NCBI GenBank assembly: GCA_910579735.1
Contig: CAJTUZ010000028.1
Coordinates: 1 to 31,347 of the forward strand
From: an uncultured Lachnospiraceae bacterium
Lineage (GTDB): Bacteria > Bacillota > Clostridia > Lachnospirales > Lachnospiraceae
DNA: 31,347 nucleotides
Direction of reading: 5' to 3'
The position numbers and the translations under genes are program-made. The number at the start of each line of letters is the position of its first letter. Positions within the stretch are counted from its first letter, which is position 1. The notes beneath the pieces were generated by a model. It did no database searches. It had not been told where the DNA came from and saw nothing but the letters and a program-made list of their open reading frames with translations. Positions 25,522 through 31,347 of the stretch are shown piece after piece.

Positions 25522-25749
25522 CTATTTTTGATCGGATGTCATTTCGGCAACCATTTTTATACCGGTTTTTTCATTGCAGATCACACAGCTCTCATATCTG
25601 CCAGACCTGCATCCCGGCTCATATAAGGCATCCAATCCCATGTCGATCATATCAAGCGTCAATCCATCCACATCCTCTTTTCGATTAACTGCAAATATAA
25701 TGAAAGTAAGTCCATCTTCCCTTTTTTCAATTGATAATCTCCCATCCAT
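25522..25749 (-). CDS. 75-residue protein of unknown function
   Basis: The ATG at 25749 overlaps the TAA of the MFS gene by one base (TAATG), and AGGAGA lies upstream, so the two are translationally coupled. The protein (MDGRLSIEKREDGLTFIIF, later YEPGCRSGRYESCVICNE) has a GCRSG and CVIC cysteine pair but no clear metal site, signal or membrane segment. No family is recognised. Its place between a transporter and a DUF1349 protein points to the same sugar or metabolite pathway. Confidence 0.6.
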   Translation of the reverse strand: MDGRLSIEKREDGLTFIIFAVNRKEDVDGLTLDMIDMGLDALYEPGCRSGRYESCVICNEKTGIKMVAEMTSDQK

Positions 25750-26936
25750 TACGATCGCTCTCCTTTTGCTTTTCTGCATAAAATAATGCCGGTCAACAGC
25801 AGCACCGGGAATATGATCCCTGCCAGAACTCCCATTTTTAAGTTATCCCCCAATGCACCGGATACCATGCCGACTAACGTAGGGCCTCCTGAACAGCCGA
25901 TATCCCCTCCCAATGCCAATAGTGCAAACATAGCCGTACCGCCCTTTGGCAGCGCCGCTGATGCCTTACTGAACGTTCCGGGCCACATGATACCGACTGA
26001 CAGCCCGCAGACTGCACAGGCGATCAGACTAAGCTGCGGAATCGGTAAAAGCGCAATGCCAAGATAGGACAAAATGCACAGACAACTACTGTAAACCATA
26101 AAGCGCTCCAGATGAATACGGTCGCCATATTTTCCGTAAAACAGTCTGGATGTTCCCATCAAAACCGCAAATGCAAGCGGCCCGGCCAGATCGCCTGCCG
26201 TTTTGGAAATGCCAAGTCCTTTCTCCGCAAACGTGGAAGCCCACTGGCTTACCGCCTGTTCACTTGCCCCTGCACAGATCATCATCATAAGCAGGATCCA
26301 GAATAGTTTAAGCCTGAATAATTCCCTTAGCTGCAGGCCGCTTTCACCCTCTTCCATCAATGCCGCCATAGGCACTCTGGTAAACGCAGCCGCATTGCCG
26401 ATCGGAACAATCGCCCATATACACGCCAGAATCTTCCAGTTTTCAATTCCCACCGCATGGAAAAACAGCGTGGTAATCAGAACGACACCCGCATGTCCCC
26501 AGCAGTAAAAAGAATGCAGCATACTCATTGCCTTCTCCTTATTATCCGAAGGACACGCCTCCACAACCGGACTGACAAGCACTTCCAACAAACCGCCGCC
26601 GATCGCATAGATCATAACGGAAATCAAAATTCCTGCAAAAGGAGCAGGCAATATCTCCGGCAGGATCGTCAGGGACACCAGCCCGGCCGCCGACAAAACA
26701 TGTGCAATGACCATGGACGCCCGATACCCTATTCTGTCAACAAATCCCACGGAAAGAAGATCGACCAGAAGCTGTATGCCGAAATTAAAAGTTACAAGCA
26801 GCGTGATCTGAGAAAGCGGGATCTGATAACTTCTTTGGAAAAACAAAAACAATAACGGTGTAAAATTGTTGACAATGGCCTGCACGATATATCCTGTGAA
26901 GCAGGCGGCTATCGTTTTATTATATTGATTTTTCAT
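25749..26936 (-). CDS. MFS transporter, about 12 TM
   Basis: The 395-residue protein has about twelve hydrophobic segments and the short basic loop after helix 2 (FVDRIGYRASM) typical of the major facilitator superfamily. It resembles FucP/sugar-type MFS permeases more than drug exporters, but the substrate cannot be fixed from sequence. It is the first gene of a three-gene operon (with the 75-residue and DUF1349 genes) and is divergent from an AraC regulator with an intergenic region of 227 bases, an arrangement typical of inducible uptake. GAGGAG lies just before the ATG. Confidence 0.85.
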   Translation of the reverse strand: MKNQYNKTIAACFTGYIVQAIVNNFTPLLFLFFQRSYQIPLSQITLLVTFNFGIQLLVDLLSVGFVDRIGYRASMVIAHVLSAAGLVSLTILPEILPAPFAGILISVMIYAIGGGLLEVLVSPVVEACPSDNKEKAMSMLHSFYCWGHAGVVLITTLFFHAVGIENWKILACIWAIVPIGNAAAFTRVPMAALMEEGESGLQLRELFRLKLFWILLMMMICAGASEQAVSQWASTFAEKGLGISKTAGDLAGPLAFAVLMGTSRLFYGKYGDRIHLERFMVYSSCLCILSYLGIALLPIPQLSLIACAVCGLSVGIMWPGTFSKASAALPKGGTAMFALLALGGDIGCSGGPTLVGMVSGALGDNLKMGVLAGIIFPVLLLTGIILCRKAKGERS

Positions 26937-27078
26937 ACTTACTCCTCTCTGTCTTTCGATCGCATATTATTACTTATTTTAAGCGCCTTTCTTATGACAA
27001 AACACGAGAATGCATCATGCTTTCACCTCGACCGGCGGCTTACAAATAGGATTATATCGCATTAATATTTCGAAATCA

Positions 27079-27108
27079 TTGCATATAATCACACATTTAT
27101 GGTACAAT
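27079..27108 (+). promoter_or_regulatory. Promoter of the AraC-family regulator
   Basis: TTGCAT (27079-27084) and TACAAT (27103-27108) are 18 bases apart, about 55 bases before the start codon. The sequence to the left is shared with the divergent MFS operon and includes a minus-strand TATAAT near 27054-27059, but I could not find a convincing -35 partner for it. Confidence 0.5.
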
Positions 27109-27163
27109 ATCTCAACATTTATTGATTCACAAATGAAATGGCTAAAGGAGCCGGAGTAACTAT

Positions 27164-28060
27164 ATGAAAACTTATAAGACTTATACTGATGAAACGCTGC
27201 GGGAAACGGTTCAGCATGGAAGCGACAGATATCCTTTTGCTTACTATCCGGAAGATATCTGGCAATTTGATTTCCACCGCGTTGAGTGGCACTGGCATCA
27301 TGAACTGGAATTTATTTTTGTCGCCGAAGGAGACGCGCTCTGCCTTGTCGGAACAGATAAAATAGAACTGTCAAAAGGCTGCGGTCTGTTTATCAACAGC
27401 GGGATCTTACACCGCTTTGAAGCAAAAAGCAGCGTCTTTGTTCCCAATATCGTTTTTTCTCCGACCTTGTTAGCACCGGAGCGCAGTCCTGCTTATGAAA
27501 AATATATCGCTCCCATTATCAGCGCCTCTGTTCCGTACCAGATCCTGAAGCCGCAGATAACATGGCAGGACTGCATACTGCAGATTCTGCTGCAGATCTT
27601 TGCATTACAGGAAGCGGACGAAAAAAATGAGCTGCGCACGATATGTCTTCTTTTGCAGGCCTGGGATATTTTATCATCGCACCTGGAGGTATCATCCGAC
27701 CTATCGAACCCGCATCGCTTAAACTATAAACAGGCAAGGCTTCAAACGATGATGCAGTATATCCATGATCATTACATGGAAGAAATCACCCTTGAAATGA
27801 TCGCTTCTTCCGCATCCATTAGCAAAAGCAGCGCACTGCATATTTTTCAGACAGGCATTCATCTTGCTCCGGTGGCATATCTAATCGAGTACCGCCTGGC
27901 ACAGGCCGCTGAACAGCTCTATACCACCCAGAAATCCATTACTTCCATTGCGGAAGAAACCGGATTTACAAGCGCAGGCTATTTCTGCCGAAAATTCAGG
28001 GAACACTATCATATGAGTCCCAATACATACAGACGAAAGAAAACCGAACGTAATCTATAA
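27164..28060 (+). CDS. AraC-family transcriptional regulator with cupin-type sensor
   Basis: The 298-residue protein has an N-terminal cupin-like domain (HWHHELEFIFVAEGDA, then SGILHRFEA, residues about 45-100) and a C-terminal double HTH (about 195-298): LEMIASSASISKSSALHIF and SITSIAEETGFTSAGYFCRKF, ending in the AraC signature HYHMSPNTYRR. Such proteins sense a sugar or related ligand through the cupin domain. It is divergent from the MFS operon and is its likely regulator. AAAGGAG precedes the ATG. Confidence 0.92.
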   Translation: MKTYKTYTDETLRETVQHGSDRYPFAYYPEDIWQFDFHRVEWHWHHELEFIFVAEGDALCLVGTDKIELSKGCGLFINSGILHRFEAKSSVFVPNIVFSPTLLAPERSPAYEKYIAPIISASVPYQILKPQITWQDCILQILLQIFALQEADEKNELRTICLLLQAWDILSSHLEVSSDLSNPHRLNYKQARLQTMMQYIHDHYMEEITLEMIASSASISKSSALHIFQTGIHLAPVAYLIEYRLAQAAEQLYTTQKSITSIAEETGFTSAGYFCRKFREHYHMSPNTYRRKKTERNL

Positions 28061-28094
28061 TGCGGCTCATTCTCCGAATCAGTACATATGGGAA

Positions 28095-28592
28095 TTATAT
28101 ATGATCCGCATCCTTGTACCATTCCAATTCGGATGCCGGTATCGTCTCGATATTATCTTCCCCTTCGCCGACCCGCAGGATCACATTTCGGATGCCGGCC
28201 TGAATGATCATCCGGGCGCACAAAGGGCACGGTTTCGCCTTATGCACGGAACCATCTTCCGGATTGATCCCTGCCAGATACAGATCAGCTCCCAGCGTCT
28301 GCTCTCTTGAACAGTTTAATAACGCATTAGCTTCCGCATGAATTGCCCGGCAGATCTCATAACCTTCCCCCTGGTGCATCTTCCGGGGAATGCGCGGACA
28401 CGTCCCGATATCGCAGCAGTTCTCAAATCCTCTCGGAGAACCGTTATATCCCGTGGATATCACAGCGTCATCTTTGACGATCACCGCTCCGTATTTACGT
28501 TTAATGCAAGTGCTCCTGTAAGCAAAAGCCTCCGCACAGTTTAAGTAAGTATCACTTTTGGAAATTCTTTTATTTGCCTGCGGCTTTACCAT
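28095..28592 (-). CDS. dCMP deaminase family protein (ComEB-like)
   Basis: The 165-residue protein is a zinc-dependent cytidine/deoxycytidylate deaminase: HAEAN (His85, catalytic Glu87) and PCPLCAR (Cys122, Cys125), with STGYNGSPRG upstream as in dCMP deaminases and ComEB. It should convert dCMP to dUMP for thymidylate synthesis. GGAGG lies five bases before the ATG. It is convergent with the AraC gene, with only 34 bases between and no visible terminator. Confidence 0.9.
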   Translation of the reverse strand: MVKPQANKRISKSDTYLNCAEAFAYRSTCIKRKYGAVIVKDDAVISTGYNGSPRGFENCCDIGTCPRIPRKMHQGEGYEICRAIHAEANALLNCSREQTLGADLYLAGINPEDGSVHKAKPCPLCARMIIQAGIRNVILRVGEGEDNIETIPASELEWYKDADHI

Positions 28593-28650
28593 AAAAACCT
28601 CCGTATTCTCTTAATCATTCCTGTCCAAAACCCACAAATATCCGCTTTTG

Positions 28651-28659
28651 ATTATAGCA
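28651..28659 (-). promoter_or_regulatory. Extended -10 promoter of the dCMP deaminase gene
   Basis: On the minus strand the sequence TGCTATAAT is an extended -10 (TGnTATAAT), about 60 bases before the ATG. No good -35 is present. Confidence 0.5.
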
Positions 28660-28685
28660 CTTTCCCCCTTTATCCGCTACGATAA

Positions 28686-28826
28686 AATATAGAGCATCAG
28701 ACAGAGTATGTTTTAAAACAGATTCATCATGAACCCTGCGATTATTATCAATCCGGCAATAAGATCGGAGCCGGGATCAACGACTATAAGCGTTTAAAAA
28801 CCCAGACATTCGGATTCCCGATATGA
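28686..28826 (+). pseudogene. Possible C-terminal remnant of an unknown gene
   Basis: A 46-codon frame without a start reads IEHQTEYVLKQIHHEPCDYY and then SGNKIGAGINDYKRL before a TGA. The residue pattern is protein-like and unlike that of random DNA, but I do not recognise the family. It lies in an otherwise gene-free stretch (28593-28948) next to accessory genes. Confidence 0.2.
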
Positions 28827-28861
28827 TAGATGTTGACACTGACAGGAAACGTATAAAAAAA

Positions 28862-28888
28862 GCGGTAAATCTGTAGTAGGTTTACCGC
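28862..28888 (-). terminator. Terminator of the DUF4180 gene
   Basis: On the minus strand, GCGGTAAA and TTTACCGC form an 8-base stem with an 11-base loop, followed by TTTTTTTATA. It lies about 60 bases after the DUF4180 stop. A second, imperfect hairpin (around 28891-28917) sits between the stop and this one. Confidence 0.8.
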
Positions 28889-28948
28889 CGTCAGCACGGC
28901 TGTTATCGTGCCGGCTGTTTGTGTGTTACTGGAATCTGCACGATCTTG

Positions 28949-29317
28949 TTATTGTGTTTCTGTTAACTTTTGTATTGCTTCGTCTTTGGTTGAAACAAAA
29001 AAGAAATCATTACCATTATTTGATTCGTAAATAAAATCCTTCAACGGCTTGCTGGTATATTGTGAGTAGTCCCCATAAATGGCCATTCGAACATGATAAT
29101 TGATAAACTTTTGAAGTATTTCGCCTGCCATTCCGCTGCTAAGGATAAAAAATTCATCACATACCGCTGATTTATTGATAACTATTTTGGCTGCACCTGT
29201 TTCATACTTTACAGTCATAGCCAAATCTAAAGCGGATTGTACATCAACAATCAGCTTTTCATCACTGGAAATAACTGCAATATCCATTCCGTTGTCTTTC
29301 AAGTGTTCAATATTCAT
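28949..29317 (-). CDS. DUF4180 domain protein
   Basis: The 122-residue protein spans nearly the whole DUF4180 family: VISSDEKLIVDVQSALDL, YETGAAKIVINKSAVCDEFF, SGMAGEILQKFINY and SKPLKDFIYESN. It has no signal or membrane segment, so it should be cytoplasmic. Function is not established to my knowledge; such genes often sit beside transcriptional regulators in mobile or accessory regions. AGGAGGAT precedes the ATG, and a strong promoter and a terminator frame it as a single-gene unit. Confidence 0.85.
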   Translation of the reverse strand: MNIEHLKDNGMDIAVISSDEKLIVDVQSALDLAMTVKYETGAAKIVINKSAVCDEFFILSSGMAGEILQKFINYHVRMAIYGDYSQYTSKPLKDFIYESNNGNDFFFVSTKDEAIQKLTETQ

Positions 29318-29365
29318 AATATCCTCCTAAACCTCATTTGCAGTACAAATTCCAGTTGAATTCAT

Positions 29366-29394
29366 ATTCTACCTAAAATGCAATAAACTGTCAA
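29366..29394 (-). promoter_or_regulatory. Promoter of the DUF4180 gene
   Basis: On the minus strand, a perfect TTGACA (29389-29394) and TAGAAT (29366-29371) are 17 bases apart, about 50 bases before the ATG. Confidence 0.75.
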
Positions 29395-29456
29395 GCTTCA
29401 TATTGTTCCGCCAGAAAGGTGCTCCCCTGTTTTTTCTGTCTTTTCTTCATAATGCT

Positions 29457-29641
29457 TTATTTCCGCCCAATATCGTGAAGTAATCCAAATATATATGCTT
29501 TGTCAGAATCTAAATCACTGCACTCCTGCGCAATTTTTTCTGCGCAGTGAGCAGCAACACGACTATGATTCCCCATGCTCCCGGATTGCACTTTTCTGCT
29601 TCTATTAAAAGTTCTTCAGTCCGTTCTCTTGTTGGTAACAT
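29457..29641 (-). pseudogene. Frameshifted, truncated HD-domain phosphohydrolase
   Basis: From the ATG at 29641 the frame reads MLPTRERTEELLIEAEKCNP and GAWG, then shifts. Adding one base near 29570 restores NHSRVAAHCAEKIAQE and, later, AYIFGLLHDIGRK followed by a stop. This matches the start of a common clostridial HD-domain hydrolase, with the HD of LLHDIG in place, but the rest of the domain (normally over 100 more residues) is absent. It carries a one-base deletion and a 3' truncation, so it is dead. It is part of the accessory region left of the SdpR/SdpI genes. Confidence 0.6.
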
Positions 29642-29679
29642 AAAATTAGATTTCCTTTCTATTTTCATAAACCTTCTAA

Positions 29680-29725
29680 GCGTTTGCGAAACGCCGAACC
29701 CCGCATAATTACGGGATTCTTTTTG
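29680..29725 (+). terminator. Terminator-like hairpins in the accessory region
   Basis: Two small stems lie in tandem: GCGTTT-GCG-AAACGC (29680-29694), and CCCG-CATAATTA-CGGG (29700-29715) followed by ATTCTTTTTG. The second looks like a plus-strand terminator, but no intact plus-strand gene ends here, so it may be left over from a mobile element. Confidence 0.4.
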
Positions 29726-29932
29726 TTACAAACTAAAATAACTCCTCACCGGATACAGTATAATAGAAAAGCTGACGTTAGATAACAGAGGCAGAAAAAG
29801 CCTTGCATACAAGCGATTTTGCGGGCGCATATCTGACGCGGCAAGGGATTTTACCTTATCCCTTATCAACCGGGAGAAGAAATACAGGCTATGGAATCTT
29901 GCCCATACCTTTTTCTCTTATAAAGGTATTTA
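29726..29932 (+). other. Gene-free stretch with one protein-like frame without a start
   Basis: A frame opening after TAA near 29742 contains RGRKSLAYKRFCGRIS and then LSLINREKKYRLWNLAHTFF before a TAA at about 29930. It lacks a convincing start and ribosome site. It may be a gene tail or a leader region from a mobile element. I do not recognise the family, and no other gene is visible here. Confidence 0.25.
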
Positions 29933-30006
29933 AAAAAAATTTGAAATAGCTATTGACTCTTAAAGTTGGTGTTGTTACAATTCTATTTAAAGAAATTTTG
30001 AAACAG
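29927..30006 (+). repeat. 23-base direct repeat flanking the sdpR promoter
   Basis: TATTTAAAAAAAATTTGAAATAG (in pieces: TATTTAAAAAAAA and TTTGAAATAG, 29927-29949) recurs as TATTTAAAGAAAT and TTTGAAACAG (29984-30006). The copies match at 20 of 23 positions, with a 57-base period. One copy is upstream of the -35 and the other between the -10 and the ribosome site, so they could be operator sites for the SdpR-like repressor. Confidence 0.5.
29953..29981 (+). promoter_or_regulatory. Promoter of the sdpR-sdpI-like pair
   Basis: TTGACT (29953-29958) and TACAAT (29976-29981) are 17 bases apart, between the two copies of the direct repeat. Confidence 0.75.
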
Positions 30007-30020
30007 GAGGGCAAGAATGA

Positions 30021-30290
30021 TTGGCAGTAAGTGAAGTATTAGCAGCTTTGGCAGATGAAACCCGTAGAAAGATTTTGCAAAAATTAAAAGAAGGCAGAAT
30101 AAATTCTGGTGATTTAGCAAATGCACTGAACATGACACCACAGGCATTATCTTATCATTTGTCAAAGCTAAAAAAGGCAGACCTAATTTATGAAACAAAA
30201 TACAAAAATTTTATTTATTATGAGCTGAACTTATCTATTCTGGACGAAGCAGTTATGTGGATAAACAGTTTACGAGGAGATCAATCATGA
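30021..30290 (+). CDS. sdpR: ArsR-type repressor, SdpR family (autorepressor)
   Basis: The 89-residue winged-helix protein reads VLAALADETRRKILQKLKEG and later NMTPQALSYHLSKLKKADLI, ending in YELNLSILDEAVMWI, a pattern shared with B. subtilis SdpR. No metal-binding cysteines are present. The start is a TTG with AGGAGGG ending nine bases upstream; an ATG four bases before it is in another frame and gives a five-codon peptide. The gene overlaps the next by four bases (ATGA). In B. subtilis, SdpI captures SdpR at the membrane when the toxin SdpC is present; the same wiring is plausible here, though no SdpC toxin gene is seen in the window. Confidence 0.85.
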   Translation: MAVSEVLAALADETRRKILQKLKEGRINSGDLANALNMTPQALSYHLSKLKKADLIYETKYKNFIYYELNLSILDEAVMWINSLRGDQS

Positions 30291-30943
30291 AAGTTAAAAA
30301 AATCGTGTTTTATGGGCTTATGTTTCTACCACTGATAAGTGCTTTAATTGCGTTACAGTTTTTACCGGAGCAAATTCCTGCCCATTATGGTTTAAACAAT
30401 CAGGTAACACGTTGGGGCAGTAAATACGAGGCTCTTATTATACCCATTGTTACAGCCGTGTTGGGTTACTTTTTTCTAGGAATAGCAAAAACTGCCGCAA
30501 AACATGAAGAAAATGGAAACAATAATGAGAATGTATGTATTGTTGCGGGCATTGTTACACTGATTATTTTTAATACTATGACAGGGTACGCTTTATACAC
30601 TAGTTTTAATAAAATTGAAAATTTATCATCCGACAAATTTGATGTTAATCAATTATTGTTTGGAATTTTAGGTATCGCTATGATTATCATAGGGAATATA
30701 ATGCCAAAGTTAAGAATGAACGCGGTTACTGGGTTAAAAACAAAGTGGAGCATGAAGAATGAAGCGACATGGAAAAAAAGCCAGCGTTTTGGTGGAATCT
30801 CCTACATTATTGGAGGTATTGCTATCGTGGTGATATGTTTCTTTGTTCAAGGTATTTACTGCTTTCTATCAGCGTTAGGTGTAATTGCTATTCTTTTAGT
30901 AATTGACGTTTTTTATACTTATAAGATAGCTCAAATTTGTTAA
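30287..30943 (+). CDS. sdpI: SdpI-family membrane immunity/signalling protein
   Basis: The 218-residue membrane protein has an N-terminal DUF1648 part with PEQIPAHYGLNNQVTRWGS and a C-terminal SdpI-type part with NIMPKLRMNAVTGLKTKWSM and ATWKKSQRFGG, both family hallmarks, and six hydrophobic segments. The start chosen is the ATG at 30287, overlapping the sdpR stop (ATGA) with GAGGAGA upstream; an in-frame ATG at 30257 lies inside sdpR and has no such site. SdpI protects against the SdpC toxin and relays its presence to SdpR in B. subtilis. Here the pair may be orphan immunity against toxins of neighbours. Confidence 0.88.
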   Translation: MKVKKIVFYGLMFLPLISALIALQFLPEQIPAHYGLNNQVTRWGSKYEALIIPIVTAVLGYFFLGIAKTAAKHEENGNNNENVCIVAGIVTLIIFNTMTGYALYTSFNKIENLSSDKFDVNQLLFGILGIAMIIIGNIMPKLRMNAVTGLKTKWSMKNEATWKKSQRFGGISYIIGGIAIVVICFFVQGIYCFLSALGVIAILLVIDVFYTYKIAQIC

Positions 30944-30989
30944 GCAATAGGGCAATTATGTTGAAGTAATTAAGGGATGGTAACACGAG

Positions 30990-31347
30990 TTGAAAATATA
31001 TCCAAATAACAAGGAGCAATACATACTGGAACAGAAAGTAAAAATCTCCGGCATGAAAAGTAAGTCAGCTTTCCTCCGCCGCCTGATCTTGTATGGTTTT
31101 GTCTATAACATTGATTATTCAGACCTGCGAGATTACAACTACTCGCTCGGAAAAATCAGCGGCAACCTGAACCAGATAGCAAAGCGAATAAACGCCGCAG
31201 GCAATGTGTTTAAAGCCGATGTAGCGGAAGTGAAAAAGCCAATGCGTCATTTGTCAGAAATTGAGCAACATATCATAAACCTCTCAACTAAGCGGTTCTT
31301 ACCTTACGCCAATTTCACAACCAGTGTCACAAAGAACCACCCATTGC
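30990..31347 (+). CDS. MobC-like plasmid mobilisation protein, N-terminus uncertain, runs off the window
   Basis: The frame starting at the TTG at 30990, nine bases after an in-frame TAA, reads KEQYILEQKVKISGMKSKSA, FLRRLILYGFVYN, ISGNLNQIAKRINAAGNVF and so on to the window end. SGMKSKSAFLRR and NLNQIAKRINAAG are the hallmark segments of MobC-type relaxosome accessory proteins that help the relaxase at oriT. The N-terminus is shorter than usual, and no strong ribosome site suits the TTG (AAGGGA is 12 bases away), so the start may be damaged or further annotation may differ. It marks a mobilisable or conjugative element continuing to the right, where a relaxase is expected. Confidence 0.7.
   Translation, partial: MKIYPNNKEQYILEQKVKISGMKSKSAFLRRLILYGFVYNIDYSDLRDYNYSLGKISGNLNQIAKRINAAGNVFKADVAEVKKPMRHLSEIEQHIINLSTKRFLPYANFTTSVTKNHPL

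Noticed and set aside
1..31347. CRISPR arrays, tRNA, rRNA or riboswitches
   Set aside because: I looked for regularly spaced repeats, cloverleaf-like tracts and conserved riboswitch cores and saw none that I could support by eye.

Overview
The window looks like a chromosomal segment of a Lachnospiraceae-type Clostridium relative (Firmicutes). The evidence is a perfect CIRCE operator in front of groES-groEL, a long bifunctional Rel, strong AGGAGG-type ribosome binding sites, sigma-A-like promoters, and protein sequences resembling gut clostridia. This taxonomic call is an inference; no rRNA or tRNA gene was seen. Nearly all intact genes between about 4 and 23.4 kb lie on the minus strand, so they read from right to left.

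Layout. 1-4 kb is accessory DNA: an apparent insertion-sequence end, a C-terminal scrap of a large serine recombinase, a heterodimeric ABC exporter, and a scrap of an unknown gene in front of it. 4-16.7 kb is the most interesting part, a cell-surface cluster. In transcription order it holds a small exported YIDP protein, a YidC insertase fused to a CDP-glycerol glycerophosphotransferase-like domain, a hairpin terminator, an HTH-LicC-LicA triple fusion (phosphocholine cytidylyltransferase plus choline kinase), a second LicC-like protein carrying only a stub of the kinase, a BCCT choline/betaine-type transporter, a DUF2201/VWA-like protein, a MoxR-type AAA ATPase, a leucine-rich-repeat protein, and an LtaS-like five-TM sulfatase-fold protein with its own promoter. 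16.7-22.2 kb is core: an MBL-fold hydrolase, rel, groEL and groES.

22.4-28.6 kb holds a degenerate GGDEF protein, a sigma-factor/pseudogene wreck, a three-gene operon (MFS transporter, 75-aa protein, DUF1349 protein) divergent from an AraC regulator, and a dCMP deaminase-like gene. 28.6-31.3 kb is AT-rich accessory DNA: a DUF4180 gene, a frameshifted HD-domain remnant, an SdpR/SdpI-type autorepressor-immunity pair with a direct repeat around its promoter, and a MobC-like mobilisation gene running off the window.

How the genes may work together (inference): the BCCT protein could import choline, the LicA domain phosphorylate it, and the LicC domain activate it to CDP-choline. The YidC-glycerophosphotransferase fusion and the LtaS-like enzyme could build a glycerol-phosphate-type surface polymer that would carry it. 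No LicD-type phosphocholine transferase is in the window, so the final transfer step is either encoded elsewhere or done by an unrecognised protein here.
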